DNA of 64,000 nucleotides from CAVPCZ01 sp963702445. Its GTDB lineage: Bacteria; Bacteroidota; Ignavibacteria; UBA10030; UBA6906. Position numbers and translations under genes: made by a program. Shown one piece after another: positions 27,638 to 37,800 of this stretch (its first letter is position 1; every line of letters starts with the position of its first letter). Location of the stretch: contig CAVPCZ010000003.1 in assembly GCA_963702445.1 (NCBI GenBank), forward strand, positions 62,001-126,000, read 5' to 3'. The notes under the pieces are model-generated. The model did not search any database, was not told the origin of the DNA, and worked only from the letters and a program-made list of their open reading frames with translations.

Positions 27638-28909
27638 TCATGCGCCCGGGGAATTCCGCAGCCACGCTTCCGCCGCGCTCTCACCCGCAACAAAACCCGT
27701 TGAAAACGCCGCCTGGAGATTGTATCCGCCCACCGGACCGGCGATATCCAGCACTTCCCCGCACAGGTAAAGGCCTTTGATGATTCGCGATCGCATGGTA
27801 CGCGGTTCAACTTCATCCAGAGAAACCCCTCCGGCGGTGACCTCCCCGCGTTCGAGCGGCACCCGGGCGATCGTTCCGATCGTCCATCCTGTCAGGAGAC
27901 GGACCACCGCGTGGCGCTGTTCGCGGGTCAATACATGCCCGCGGGTATGGGGATCGATGCCGAGTGACCCGAGCAGGGGCTGGACAAGGCGGCCGGGCAG
28001 CCAGCGTTCAAGAAAAGCGGCAATGGTCCTGTTTCGTGATTCCTGAATGGCACCGTTGAGTTCGGCATCGACGGCACCGAAGTCCTTTCCCCGCGTGAAA
28101 TCGAAGACCAGATCGACGCCTCCGTGCTCCATCGCCTCGGCTGCACTCCGGCTCACTTCCAGTGCACCCGGACCTGAAACCCCCTCATGGGTGAAGAGGA
28201 TGTCGTCATCCCACCGGGCCAACGTTCTTCCATCCTGCACGACTTTCAGACGTCCGCCCCGGAGAGCAATGCCGCTCCAGGCCGCCAGGTGAGGGGAAGT
28301 CATTTGTATCGGTGCAAGCGCGGCACGGAGCGGCACGATGGTGTGTCCGAGCGAAGAGGCCCATCGTATGCCGTCGCCTGTCGTGCCGGTTTTGGGATAC
28401 GACACGCCTCCGGTGGCGATGATGATGTGCGAAGCCGGGATCATCGTGCCTCCTGCCACAACTCCGGTGACCCTGCCCTGTTCCGCCAGAATACTCTCGA
28501 CGCGCGTGTCCGCCCGTACAGAGACGGAGGCATTGAGGAGGATCTGTTCGAATGCCCGGACAACGTCTTTCGCATTCCCCGAGCGCGGAAAAACCCGTCC
28601 ATTCGGCCGGGCTTCAGTCTGGAGGCCCTCCTCTTCGAGAAGCCCGAGCAGATCACTGTTTGAAAAACGGTACATTGCAGGCTTCAGGAAGCGTCGTTCT
28701 CCGGGAAGGAAGGCATCGAGCACATGGTCAATATTCCCACTATGGGTGATATTGCACTTTCCCCCTCCGGAAATAAGGATTTTGATGCCGATGCGGGGAT
28801 TCCGTTCGAGAATCATCGCCTGTGCGCCCATGCGGGCGGCACGCCAGGCGGAGGTAATGCCGGCGGCACCGCCGCCGATAATAAGGATAGGGGGATGCGC
28901 AGAAGTCAT
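27638..28909 (-). CDS. HI0933/YhiN-family NAD(P)/FAD-dependent oxidoreductase
   Basis: A 423-residue flavoprotein from ATG 28909. The FAD-binding 'ILIIGGGAAGITSAWRAARM' (about residues 9-28) is followed by 'ISGGGKCNITHSG', the hallmark of this family, and 'IIATGGVSYPKTGTTGDGIR'. The C-terminal 'GEVTAGGVSLDEVEPRTM' and 'GLYLCGEVLDIAGPVGGYNL' close the FAD site. The family is widespread; the physiological reaction is not established. The frame is open well upstream, but an upstream start would overlap the divergent gene at 29012, so ATG 28909 is preferred. Intact. Confidence 0.9.
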   Translation of the reverse strand: MTSAHPPILIIGGGAAGITSAWRAARMGAQAMILERNPRIGIKILISGGGKCNITHSGNIDHVLDAFLPGERRFLKPAMYRFSNSDLLGLLEEEGLQTEARPNGRVFPRSGNAKDVVRAFEQILLNASVSVRADTRVESILAEQGRVTGVVAGGTMIPASHIIIATGGVSYPKTGTTGDGIRWASSLGHTIVPLRAALAPIQMTSPHLAAWSGIALRGGRLKVVQDGRTLARWDDDILFTHEGVSGPGALEVSRSAAEAMEHGGVDLVFDFTRGKDFGAVDAELNGAIQESRNRTIAAFLERWLPGRLVQPLLGSLGIDPHTRGHVLTREQRHAVVRLLTGWTIGTIARVPLERGEVTAGGVSLDEVEPRTMRSRIIKGLYLCGEVLDIAGPVGGYNLQAAFSTGFVAGESAAEAWLRNSPGA

Positions 28910-28950
28910 AGGTGTAATGATACGGATCTTCCGGGACACTCGAAACAGAC

Positions 28951-28979
28951 TTGCATTCCCTTTTCGTTTCTTGTATCTT
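28951..28979 (+). promoter_or_regulatory. Promoter upstream of the hypothetical gene at 29012
   Basis: TTG at 28951-28953, 20 bases, then TATCTT at 28974-28979 followed by TTTG. It fits both the 17-base-spaced sigma-A pattern and the Bacteroidota TAnnTTTG -10. The start codon is 33 bases downstream. Confidence 0.6.
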
Positions 28980-29011
28980 TTTGATGCCGTTTGCACCGGC
29001 AGGAGGCAGTC

Positions 29012-29479
29012 ATGAACGCAGAAAATCCATCGAACCGAAAAAACCCGTTGTCCGTTACCATTGGCAATGACTTCGGCAAACCCGCAACAACCGGTGCACC
29101 CCTCACGCCTCAGAATGCAGAAGCCCGCATCGTACGCCTCACATCCAACGCACAGAACTATCTGAAGCGGGGGCAAAGTGCACTTGCCTTCGACACGCTG
29201 ATGGAGGCTTACCTGCTGGATCCGGTGCATCCACTCGTCATCTCCTGTGAGAAAGCCGTGCTGCCTGCATGGGAGACATTCCGGAAGCAGCAGATCATGT
29301 CCGGCGCAGCGCCGCCCGCCACGGATGATGAACGGCTGGCGCGCCTGAAAGCCGAGAAGGATACGCAGCGCAGGGAAAAAGAGCGGCAGATCTGGGATCA
29401 GGCGTCCCAGGCCCCCCGGTTATTCACCAACAAGGCCGCCCCTCCACAGGGAAAGCGGGACAAGAACACCCTCTTATGA
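29012..29479 (+). CDS. Hypothetical cytosolic protein (155 aa)
   Basis: Starts at ATG 29012 after a strong AGGAGG at 29001-29006. The N-terminal 35 residues are polar and probably disordered. A TPR-like helical stretch follows ('LTSNAQNYLKRGQSALAFDT', then 'LMEAYLLDPVHPLV'), then a highly charged helix ('RLKAEKDTQRREKERQIWDQ'). No catalytic motif. The TPR-like reading is tentative. The stop overlaps the next start (ATGA), so it is coupled to the outer-membrane protein downstream. Intact. Confidence 0.65.
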   Translation: MNAENPSNRKNPLSVTIGNDFGKPATTGAPLTPQNAEARIVRLTSNAQNYLKRGQSALAFDTLMEAYLLDPVHPLVISCEKAVLPAWETFRKQQIMSGAAPPATDDERLARLKAEKDTQRREKERQIWDQASQAPRLFTNKAAPPQGKRDKNTLL

Positions 29480-31797
29480 TGTTGTTCCGGCTGCTCGTTC
29501 TTCTCACCGCCGTGGGGTGGAGTGCCCTCGCCAGCGGATCTTCGACTCTGCAGGGTACCATCACCGACGCCGGCACCGGTGAACCTCTCGTGGCCGCCAA
29601 CGTGCGGGTTCTGGGAACAACACGCGGCACGATCACCGGCACGGGCGGCGGATACACCCTCCAGCTTGAACCGGGTGCCTCGACGATTATCGTCAGCATG
29701 ATCGGTTACCGTTCCGACACCTCCCGTGTGATGCCCGGCACGCACGCGGAACACAACGTCCGGCTCACCCCCGCCGACATTATCCTCCCGGAATTCGTCG
29801 TGAGTTCCGAAGATCCCGCAGTGGAAATCATCCGCCGTGCGATTGCCAACAAACGCCGCTGGATCGACCGGCTCGTGTCGTATCAGATGGAAGCCTTCAC
29901 ACGCCAGGTATTGCGGCGCGACACCGCCATCGCCAGCATTTCCGAATCGCACACACGCGGATACTGGCAGCAGGGCGACACGCTGCGCGAGGTGGTCCTT
30001 CAGAAACGGCAAACGGCAAACATCAAAGAGACGTTCAATTTTGCATCCGTCGGGCAGATCATCAACTTCAGCCAGGACAACATACGTTTCATCGGATATA
30101 CGTTTGTCGGGCCGACCTCTGTCGAAGCCCTCGATTACTACATCTACACGCTGATACGAACACGCCGGGATCCGGAACGGGACATTTATGAAATCCGGAT
30201 GCGACCGGCGACCCGCACGGTCCCCCTCTTTGACGGAACCATTCACATTGCCGACGGCTCGTACGCGCTGATGGGAGTCGACGTCGAACCCAACGAGGCT
30301 TTTCTCATTCCGTTTGTGAAAGAGAAGCATCTCCGGTACCGGCAGCAGTTTGCGCTGTATGAAGAGCAATTCTGGCTCCCCATGGATATCCGCATCGACG
30401 GGTATGCACAAATCGGGGTTGTCGGTTTCTCGTTTCCCAGGATCGGCGTGGAACAGACGTCCGTCATCACGGACTACATCATCAATCCACAGTTGCCGGA
30501 CAGCATCTTCCGCAAACCCCGGCTGGTGATCGATTCCAGTGCGACACGATTCGACTCCACCTTCTGGGCCACCCACGCCGCCATCCCTCTTTCGCCCCTC
30601 GAAAAGAAGGCATACGCATCCCTGGACAGCACACAGTCACTCGAGGTGCAATTCCGGCCGGGTGGTTTCGGGGCGCGCATCGGCGGTGATGGAGGAATCG
30701 CAGGAAACATCCTTGAAGTTGCGGACGTGTACTTCAACCGGGTGGAAGGACTCCACCTCGGGGCATCGGTTGATCTGAAGCATCTCCTTCCGTTCGCCGA
30801 GTTTTCCGCGGGGTTCGCCTACGGCTTCTCCAGCAAGGCTTCCACATTCCATCTTGGCACGACGGTCTTTCCCTTCGGGGACCGTGTGTTCGGCGTCGCC
30901 GTGGAGGGGTACCACCGGGTGGACCATCGTCCGGACCAGGGATTCTATCCCGCGTTCGTGAACTCCCTGACCGCCCTCTTGAACAAGAACGACTACCGGG
31001 ACTATTTTCGCGACGGAAGGGTGGCAGGTGGACCTGACGGCGACTCCCGGGCGGACGCTCACGGCGACCCTTTCGTTTCTCAATGAAGTGCAGTCGACCG
31101 CACAGCAGACCACCGACTACAGCTTCTTCTATCGTTCGCGTTCGTACCGGGTGAATCCTCCGATCACAGAGGGGAAACTGCGCGCATTTCGACTCACCGC
31201 GCGTGTCGGCGGGGAACCGGTACCATTCGGCCTGATGCAGCCGACGGCGCTCGGCCTCGCGCTCGAGCACTCCAATCCGTCCATTGCCTCCAGCGATTTC
31301 CGTTTCACACGGTACGAGGCGGTCGGAACATTCTCCGTTTCCACATTTGCCCGCAGTTACTTCTTTCCGTCCGACACTGCTTGATTCGTGTTGCCGCGGG
31401 AACATCGAGCGGGACCCTGCCCTTGCAGCGCGCGTTCGACATCGAGACCGGTTCGAGCGGACTGGGCCCGTTCGGCGTCATGCGTGCGATGGCCGTCAAG
31501 GAATTCGGAGGCAACAGCTACCTGGCCGTCAACGCCGAACATAACTTCCGTTCCCTGCCATTCCTCGCACTCGGCATTCCCTTCCTCTACAAGAACAACA
31601 TTGAACTGATACTTCATGGCGGGGTGGCGCGAACATGGAACACGGAGGTCTTCCCCTCCAGGCAACGGATGCTCTCTATTCCGAAATCGGCATGGGGATG
31701 AGCAGGATCTTTGATATTCTCCGGATGGACGCTACATGGCGGTTGAGCAGTCCGCGCGATTTCCGCTTTACCGATCGCCCTCGCCCAGATCCTGTGA
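29476..31797 (+). CDS. DUF5686 / carboxypeptidase-like regulatory domain outer-membrane protein; four frame breaks
   Basis: A signal peptide (LLVLLTAVGWSALASG) leads to a CarboxypepD_reg-like domain ('LQGTITDAGTGEPLVAANVR', about residues 22-41). Next comes the DUF5686 core ('DPAVEIIRRAIANKRRWIDR', 'YQMEAFTRQV'). A C-terminal beta-barrel-like region of alternating strands ends 'DATWRLSSPRDFRFTIALAQ', then IL. Frame corrections are one base removed near 31032 and 31772, and one base added near 31380 and 31655. The corrected stop is 31795-31797 and the length about 773 residues. The family is common in Bacteroidota and is thought to be outer-membrane; its function is not settled. Confidence 0.8.
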
Positions 31798-31969
31798 CCA
31801 GCTCCTTGCCGGAACTCTCTGACTGCACAGCTGACGCCCTCTGGCCAATATTCCCCAACATTCTTCAGCTGGCAGGCCGGAACTCCCCTCCTGACCCCAA
31901 AAATCGCGCAAAAATCAAACCTTTTTCACCCGCCTCACCGATTCGTCGAACTCTGGCGCACATGTTGAG

Positions 31970-31999
31970 TTGGTATTTTCCTTGTCAATTCGCTATATT
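31970..31999 (+). promoter_or_regulatory. Promoter of glgP
   Basis: TTG at 31970-31972, 21 bases, then TATATT at 31994-31999 followed by TTG. It is 35 bases upstream of the GTG start; AAGGAG at 32017-32022 is the ribosome-binding site. It lies in the longest intergenic gap of the window (31798-32033), which otherwise shows nothing recognisable. Confidence 0.5.
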
Positions 32000-32033
32000 T
32001 TGGGCTACATCAATGCAAGGAGCATAACCGGCC

Positions 32034-34176
32034 GTGGCACTCAAACGTATCTCGGACAAACAGATTGAGAAGCTGGCACAGGAACTTCATGATCTTGCCT
32101 ACAATTTGTGGCACTCCTGGAACCCCTCGGCACAGCGCGTCTTCAAGGAGCTCTCTCCCGTTTTTCTGGGAGGACAGCAATCACAATGCCGTCGAGGTCA
32201 TGAGCTGGATATCCGGCCAGGAAATGAAGGGCCGTCTTCAGAATCCCGAGTTCTACGACCGCGTAGACAGCGTCTGCAAGAGTTTTCACGCCTACATGAA
32301 GGAAAAGAATACCTGGGCGTCCAAGAATGCGCCATGGTTGAAGAACGCACCCATCGCATACTTCAGTGCGGAGTTCGGTCTGCACGAAAGTCTGCGCATC
32401 TACTCGGGCGGTCTGGGCATTCTCGCGGGCGACCATGCGAAGTCCGCAAGCGACCTCGGGATACCCCTTGTCGGCATTTCCCTCTTCTACCGTCAGGGAT
32501 ACTTCCGCCAGCAGATCAGCCGCGAAGGATGGCAGCAGGAAATGTATCCGAGCTACGACCCCCTCCGGCTTCCCCTGAGGCACGTCAAGGACAAGCGCGG
32601 CAATCCGGTTATCTGTTCGGTGCAGATCGGCAGTACGAATGTGGATTTCCAGGCGTGGGCCATTGAGGTCGGGCGCGTGAAAGTGTACCTGATGGATACG
32701 AACCTCCCGCAAAACGGACAGTTCTTCCGGGATCTTTCCGCCCACGTCTACGGGGGAGACCAGACCAACCGGATCGGGCAGGAGATCCTGCTCGGCATCG
32801 GCGGTGTGCGTCTCCTGCGCAAGCTCGGCATCCAGCCATCCGTCTTCCACATGAACGAGGGGCATTCCGCCTTTCTTACCTTCGAGCTCCTGCGCGAACA
32901 ACTGCAGGCGAAGAAATCGCTCACCGATGCCGAGTCCTTTGTCAAGAAGCATTGCGTGTTCACCACGCATACCCCGGTGCCCGCCGGTCATGACCGCTTC
33001 GACCGCAGCCTGATGGACGGCAATCTGTCGTCGTTCGCAGCCACCATGGGCATGAGTATCGAGGAAATGATGCGATACGGACGCGTCCATCCCGAGAACA
33101 CCGCCGATCCGTTTACCATGACGGTCCTCGCACTGAAGATGTGCCGCTCGGCCAACGGCGTCAGCGAACTCCACGGACGCACAAGCCAGGAAATGTGGAG
33201 TGAACTCTACCCCGGCGTCCAGACAAGCAAGGTGCCCATCGGTTCGGTGACCAACGGCGTGCATATCACCGGCTGGACATCCCCCACCGCATCGCAGTTC
33301 TGGAGCAACCACCTCGGTCCGAAGTGGATCGACAAATTCCGTGATGCAAAGTACTGGCGTGCTTCGCTGCAGTCCAAGAAGATCTCCGACGACGAGCTCT
33401 GGTCGTTCCGCACGGCACTCCGGCGTGAACTGGTGGAATTCGCGCGCAAGCGGCTGCGGGAGCAGAACCTCCGCTATTCGCCGGATGACATCGGCATCTT
33501 CGACAGCGTGCTGTCGCCCGATGTGCTCACCATCGGTTTTGCCCGGCGGTTCGCCACCTACAAGCGCGCACCGCTGCTGTTCCGGGATCTCGGCTGGGCC
33601 ATACGCGTTCTCTCCCAGAAGGAACGTCCCGTGCAGATCATCTTCGCCGGCAAAGCTCATCCGCGTGATGACGCGGGCAAGCACTTTATCCAGGAGGTCA
33701 TCAATTTCACAAAACGCGTGGACCTGTTCGGACGGGTGGTCTTTATCGAAGACTACGACATCAACGTCGCGCGGTATCTGGTGTCCGGCTCCGATATCTG
33801 GCTGAACACCCCGCGCCGGCCCATGGAAGCCTGCGGGACGAGCGGCATGAAGGTGATGATGCATGGCGGTCTGAACCTGAGCACCATGGACGGATGGTGG
33901 CGGGAGGCATATGACGGCCACAACGGCTGGAAGATCGGCGAAGACACCACAGCGAGTTCGGACCAGCTGCAGGACGACCTGGATGCGGCTTCCCTGCGCG
34001 CCATTCTCGAGAATCAGGCGATTCCCCTGTTCTACGACCGCGGCAAGGACGGCATCCCGCATCACTGGCTGAAACGCGTCCGCCACGCCATGGCTTCGCT
34101 GATCCCGGTGTTCAACACGGACCGGATGGTGGCGGAATACACGAAGAAGTACTACTCCGGCGGTCGATCCCGCTAA
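32034..34176 (+). CDS. glgP: Alpha-glucan (glycogen/maltodextrin) phosphorylase, GT35; frame broken near 32170
   Basis: Releases glucose-1-phosphate from alpha-1,4-glucans in the cytosol. From GTG 32034, removing one C near 32170 joins 'KELSPVF' to 'WEDSNHNAVEVMSWISGQEM'. Visible blocks are 'AYFSAEFGLHESLRIYSGGL', 'GILAGDHAKSASDLGIPLVG', 'FHMNEGHSAFLTFELLR', 'TTHTPVPAGHDRF' and the PLP/phosphate site 'RRPMEACGTSGMKVMMHGGL' (about residues 595-614). Corrected length is about 713 residues. It belongs to the shorter bacterial class (like those of Thermus and Thermotoga), not the 800-residue E. coli type. The gene is monocistronic: its own promoter precedes it and a strong terminator follows. Confidence 0.93.
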
Positions 34177-34197
34177 CGGACGGAGTCGGGTATTTTG

Positions 34198-34230
34198 CCC
34201 CTCGTGTGCGGCGCACGAGGGGTTTTTTTT
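34198..34230 (+). terminator. Strong rho-independent terminator after glgP
   Basis: CCCCTCGTG pairs perfectly with CACGAGGGG around a 7-base loop, followed by eight T residues. It is the clearest intrinsic terminator in the window, 22 bases after the glgP stop. Confidence 0.9.
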
Positions 34231-34287
34231 ATGGCTCTGCAACTTTTTCCCTGCCCGCGCATCTTCTCTAGTACAGGCACGCAAACC

Positions 34288-34842
34288 ATGACCTCCCGAC
34301 GGATATCGATTTGCTCAACAACCTGCAAAACGGGGATTCCCGTTCGCTGGGAGAGCTTTATGAACGCTACAAAGGGACCCCTGTATGCGTTTTGCCTGCA
34401 GATGCTGCGCGATGGCGCAAAAGCCGAAGACGCCGTCCACGACACATTCGTCAAGGTTGCCCGGCAGGCCCATACACTTACCCATGCCGCGAGCATTCCG
34501 GGGGTGGCTCTTCCAGATCGCCAGGAACGAAGCACTGATGATCCTGCGCAAAACCCAACCTGAACATATTGAAGATGACGATGATGTCTGGGAAAGCCAG
34601 ACACCGCTCACACTTCTCGAACGGAACGAACGGACAGAGGTCGTCCGGACCACTCTGCAATCACTTGAAGGTACACCTACCGGGAAGTGCTCCTGCTTCG
34701 CGAATTTGAGGGGATGTCCTACAGCGATATTGCAGCAATTACCGGATCCACTGAAAGCGCCGTCAAATCCCGGTTATTTCATGCACGCCGCGCGCTTGCG
34801 GAAAAGCTCGCGCCGCTGATCTTCGATGGGAGGAAATCATGA
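34288..34842 (+). CDS. ECF-type RNA polymerase sigma factor; frame breaks near 34300, 34380, 34495, 34670
   Basis: Pieces in different frames assemble into one sigma-70 ECF protein of about 180 residues. Region 2 reads 'DIDLLNNLQNGDSRSLGELY', 'ERYKGTPLYAFCLQMLRDGA' and 'KAEDAVHDTFVKVARQ', then 'RGWLFQIARNEALMILRKTQ'. Region 4 reads 'YREVLLLREFEGMSYSDIAA', then 'ITGSTESAVKSRLFHARRAL'. The start is uncertain because of a break close to ATG 34288. The stop overlaps the anti-sigma ATG (ATGA at 34839). It follows the glgP terminator with no obvious promoter. Confidence 0.82.
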
Positions 34843-35302
34843 ACTGCACTGTCTATCATGAAGATGTCAGCCGTTACATCGACCGGGAACTGGACGAGGG
34901 CCGGATCGCTCCGCTCTTTGCCCATCTTGCCGGTTGTGAACGGGCTGCCGGGGATTTCTGGGTTCGATGATGGAACTCCGGTCCACCCTCCACGGACTCC
35001 CCGCGCCCGGAGTGCCGGCGACACTGGATCGCCGCATCCGGAGCATCCGTCCGGGCCGGAGGAGACCAGTACGGGCTCTGTTTGACCGGATCTCTTCCTG
35101 GTGGAACCTGCGCCTGTTGGTTCCCGTACCGGCTCTGGCGGGAACAGCGGTGCTCCTTCTGAGTGCAGCGCTGGTTTCGTTTTCTCTCTGGCAATCCGCC
35201 CGTCGTGCGCCGGCACCTGAATTGCAGGTCATGTACATCATGAGTCTTCCGACGGTGGAAGTCGAGGGCTTCGCCCCGGCTCAAACCCCGTCGATCCAAT
35301 AA
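34839..35302 (+). CDS. Anti-sigma factor with zinc-finger (zf-HC2) N-terminus; frame broken near 34945
   Basis: The N-terminus 'CTVYHEDVSRYIDRELDEGR', followed by 'HLAGCERC' once one base is corrected near 34945, has the H-x3-C-x2-C pattern of zinc-binding anti-sigma domains. A single transmembrane helix follows (about residues 105-128, LLVPVPALAGTAVLLLSAAL), with a short extracytoplasmic tail. It is translationally coupled to the sigma gene. By family analogy it would hold the sigma factor at the membrane; the sensed signal is unknown. Confidence 0.75.
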
Positions 35303-35332
35303 TCTTCTTCCCGCATACTTCCGGAGGAACAG

Positions 35333-36178
35333 ATGAAAACGTTATCGTTGCTGTTGATGTTGTGCGCTCACGCGCCTGCACAGCAGGAGCAGGCCGTGAC
35401 ACCTGCCGGAGAAACTCTGCCCGCAGTCTGTGCATGTGCCTCAGAATCCTCGGGACAGAGCCAGGATCCCAAGATTGTTTCTCCCGGCATTCGCAAGCCC
35501 GATGCTGCGACACCGGACATGACTCGCGGTCGATATACAGCCGGTGGTAAAGAAACGCGGGACTCCGAAATATCCTCCGGAGGCGCTGGCAAAGCCGGGT
35601 GGAAGGGAAAGTGTGGGTCAAGGTACTGGTGGACACAACGGGCAGAGTGACAGGGACCGATGTCATATCGACGGAAAACGCCGTTTTCAATGCTGCCGCT
35701 CTTGACGCGGCAGTCCAATATGTCTTCTCACCCGCAATGAAAGACAACAAACCGGTGGCCATCTGGATCACCATTCCGTTCAACTTCAAGCTGGCAGAGA
35801 AAATGGAGGGGAAGGACGCAGACAGGACACAGCCGGGTTACAATCTCATCGAGGAGGACCTGGAGTATCCTCGAATCAAGATGCCGGTGAATGAGCTGGA
35901 ACAATCCGTGCAACCCTCCGCGCTATCTCATCGATGGGTCGGCGTTCGTTCAGCTGGCCGGTGTGCTCAAAGGCGACCGCCGCGGAACGCTGCTGCAGAG
36001 CGACCGCAACCGCAAGTTCGCTTTCACCAAAACGACAGTCAGTGATGACGGGAACACCGGTGTGGTAATTATGAAGACCGAGGGGGAGAAGAAATCCGTG
36101 GTGACCTGGCATACGGTGACGTGGCAAAAGGGGAAGGACGGAGCCTGGAAGATCGCCCACTGGCACGCGAGCAAATAG
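35333..36178 (+). CDS. TonB-type energy-transducer C-terminal domain fused to an NTF2-like tail; several frame breaks
   Basis: GGAGG at 35321-35325 precedes ATG 35333. A signal-like N-terminus (TLSLLLMLCAHAPAQ) is followed, after frame corrections near 35480-35600, by 'VDIQPVVKKRGTPKYPPEAL' and 'VEGKVWVKVLVDTTGRVTGT'. The TonB C-terminal fold then closes with 'AALDAAVQYVFSPAMKDNKP'. Removing one base near 35897 continues to a second segment ending 'DGAWKIAHWHASK', the ending typical of NTF2-like (SnoaL/DUF4440) domains. It lacks an obvious N-terminal membrane anchor with the usual proline-rich TonB linker, so it may be a periplasmic TonB-domain protein rather than a true transducer. Confidence 0.65.
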
Positions 36179-36213
36179 AGAATCATCGCAATGTGTTGCG
36201 CTATTTTGCGGCT

Positions 36214-36516
36214 TTAGGAGCTTTTCTGTCTTCTTCCTTCTTCCGCTTCGATATTTTTCAGGACCGAGGATTTCAGGTCGGAGAGTTTCCTGGGTGAGAG
36301 TTTCTTCTTGGGTTTTGTGGTATCCGGGGTCCCGTCATCCACAATGAACAACCGTGAGCACATGGAGCCCCTGAATTTGCCCGTCCTCTGGCATTCCAGA
36401 TGGTGTTTGAGCACCTCCTCGTAGTTGTTCGCCCCCGGCGACAGCCAGAATTCGTCCAGATCGCTTCCGCATTCGGTACAGAATTTCTTTCCCTGACTTT
36501 TTACCCGTCGGCCCAT
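36214..36516 (-). CDS. Small zinc-ribbon-like hypothetical protein (100 aa)
   Basis: A 100-residue protein with an N-terminal 'KFCTECGSDLDEFW' (CxxC, about residues 12-25) and a second cysteine pair further on ('HHLECQRTGKFRGSMC'). This suggests a zinc-ribbon fold. The C-terminal third is lysine-rich ('DTTKPKKKLSPRKLSDLKSS'). No family recognised. It is convergent with the TonB-like gene and divergent from the transhydrogenase operon. Intact. Confidence 0.55.
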   Translation of the reverse strand: MGRRVKSQGKKFCTECGSDLDEFWLSPGANNYEEVLKHHLECQRTGKFRGSMCSRLFIVDDGTPDTTKPKKKLSPRKLSDLKSSVLKNIEAEEGRRQKSS

Positions 36517-36551
36517 GAACTCGTCTCCGTCAGTGCTGTGGAAACATACTG

Positions 36552-36580
36552 TTGAGTATCAATATCAATTTTCGTACCAT
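36552..36580 (+). promoter_or_regulatory. Promoter of the transhydrogenase operon
   Basis: TTG at 36552-36554, 20 bases, then TACCAT at 36575-36580, 60 bases upstream of the pntAA start. It has the same spacing as the other promoters of the window, with a weaker -10. Confidence 0.4.
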
Positions 36581-36639
36581 GAGTGATCCTTCTGGCAGCA
36601 TACCACCCACATGTATTTCCCGAAAGGGCACAGGAACGT

Positions 36640-37800
36640 ATGAAGATCGGCATACCCAAGGAGATCCAACCCGGAGAGACGCGCGTCGCGCTGATCCCCA
36701 GCCTCCTGCCGGTGCTTCTCCGCGAGAAGCATGAGGTCTTTCTTGAAGCCGGTGCGGGGATACCCGCAGGCTTCACCGACGACCAGTACGTCAAGGCAGG
36801 TGCCCGGATTATCAGGTCGGCCCCCCTGTTGTATAAGAACGCTGATGTGGTGTGGAAAGTTCAGCCTCCTCACAAAGTCCGCACGCGGGGTAAACACGAA
36901 GCGGAGCTCCTGCGCGAGGAAAGCACCTATATTGGCTATCTGGCTCCGCTGACCCATCCCGATATTCTGCGAATAATGGCCAAAAAGAAGGTCACCGCGT
37001 TCGCCATGGAGTACGTCCCGCGTATCACGCGGGCCCAGGGAATGGACGCCCTCAGTTCGATGGCGACGATTTCTGGCTACAAAGCCGTGCTGCTTGCCAC
37101 GGAACACCTCGGGAAGATGTTTCCTCTTCTCATGACCGCTGCCGGGACCATCCCCCCGGCGTTTGTCCTTGTGCTCGGGGCCGGTGTTGCGGGTCTTCAG
37201 GCAATCGCCACGGCAAAACGTCTTGGTGCGAAGGTTGAGGCTTTCGACCCGCGGCCGGCAGTGAAAGAGCAGGTCAAGAGCCTGGGAGCCGCATTTGTGG
37301 ACATGGAGGTGACGGAAGAGGCGGAAACCGCCGGGGGATACGCGAAGGAGCTTTCCGCGGCGTTCTTGAAGAAGGAACAGGAAGTCATCGCCGCACGGCT
37401 CCCGAAGATGGACGTGGTCATCAGCACGGCACAGGTATTCGGGAAACGCGCTCCCGTGCTCATGACGAAGGAGATGGTGGGACTTTGCCGCCCCGGCTCC
37501 GTGATAGTTGATCTTGCAGCCGAACAGGGAGGGAATTGTGCGCTGACCAGGCCCGGTGAGATCGTGGAATATCACGGGGTGCGCATCATCGGAGCCCTGA
37601 ACCTCCCCGCCTCGCTGCCGGCGGACGCCAGCCTCATGTATGCAAAAAACGTCAGCAATCTCTTCGCAACACTTTTTCCGAAGGGAAGCACAACACCGAA
37701 CTTCGAGGATGAGGTGACCACAGGCACCTGCATCGTCCGCGCGGGGGAGATCGTCAATGCAAGCGTCAAGAACGCACTTTCCGGGGAGAAAAAACGATGA
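36640..37800 (+). CDS. pntAA: NAD(P) transhydrogenase subunit alpha part 1 (NAD-binding dI domain)
   Basis: Soluble NAD(H)-binding component of proton-translocating transhydrogenase, 386 residues. It starts 'MKIGIPKEIQPGETRVALIP', the shared alanine-dehydrogenase/PNT N-terminus, and has the Rossmann motif 'VLVLGAGVAGLQAIATAKRL' (about residues 170-189). 'GSVIVDLAAEQGGNCALTRP' is the family signature. There are no membrane segments, so this is the split-alpha form known from Rhodospirillum, in which the dI domain is separate. The stop overlaps the next start (ATGA). Intact. Confidence 0.93.
   Translation: MKIGIPKEIQPGETRVALIPSLLPVLLREKHEVFLEAGAGIPAGFTDDQYVKAGARIIRSAPLLYKNADVVWKVQPPHKVRTRGKHEAELLREESTYIGYLAPLTHPDILRIMAKKKVTAFAMEYVPRITRAQGMDALSSMATISGYKAVLLATEHLGKMFPLLMTAAGTIPPAFVLVLGAGVAGLQAIATAKRLGAKVEAFDPRPAVKEQVKSLGAAFVDMEVTEEAETAGGYAKELSAAFLKKEQEVIAARLPKMDVVISTAQVFGKRAPVLMTKEMVGLCRPGSVIVDLAAEQGGNCALTRPGEIVEYHGVRIIGALNLPASLPADASLMYAKNVSNLFATLFPKGSTTPNFEDEVTTGTCIVRAGEIVNASVKNALSGEKKR

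Noticed and set aside
32143..34284. 713-residue open frame on the minus strand across glgP
   Set aside because: It is antisense to a clear GT35 phosphorylase and has no motif, promoter or ribosome-binding site. Long mirror frames are expected at this GC content.
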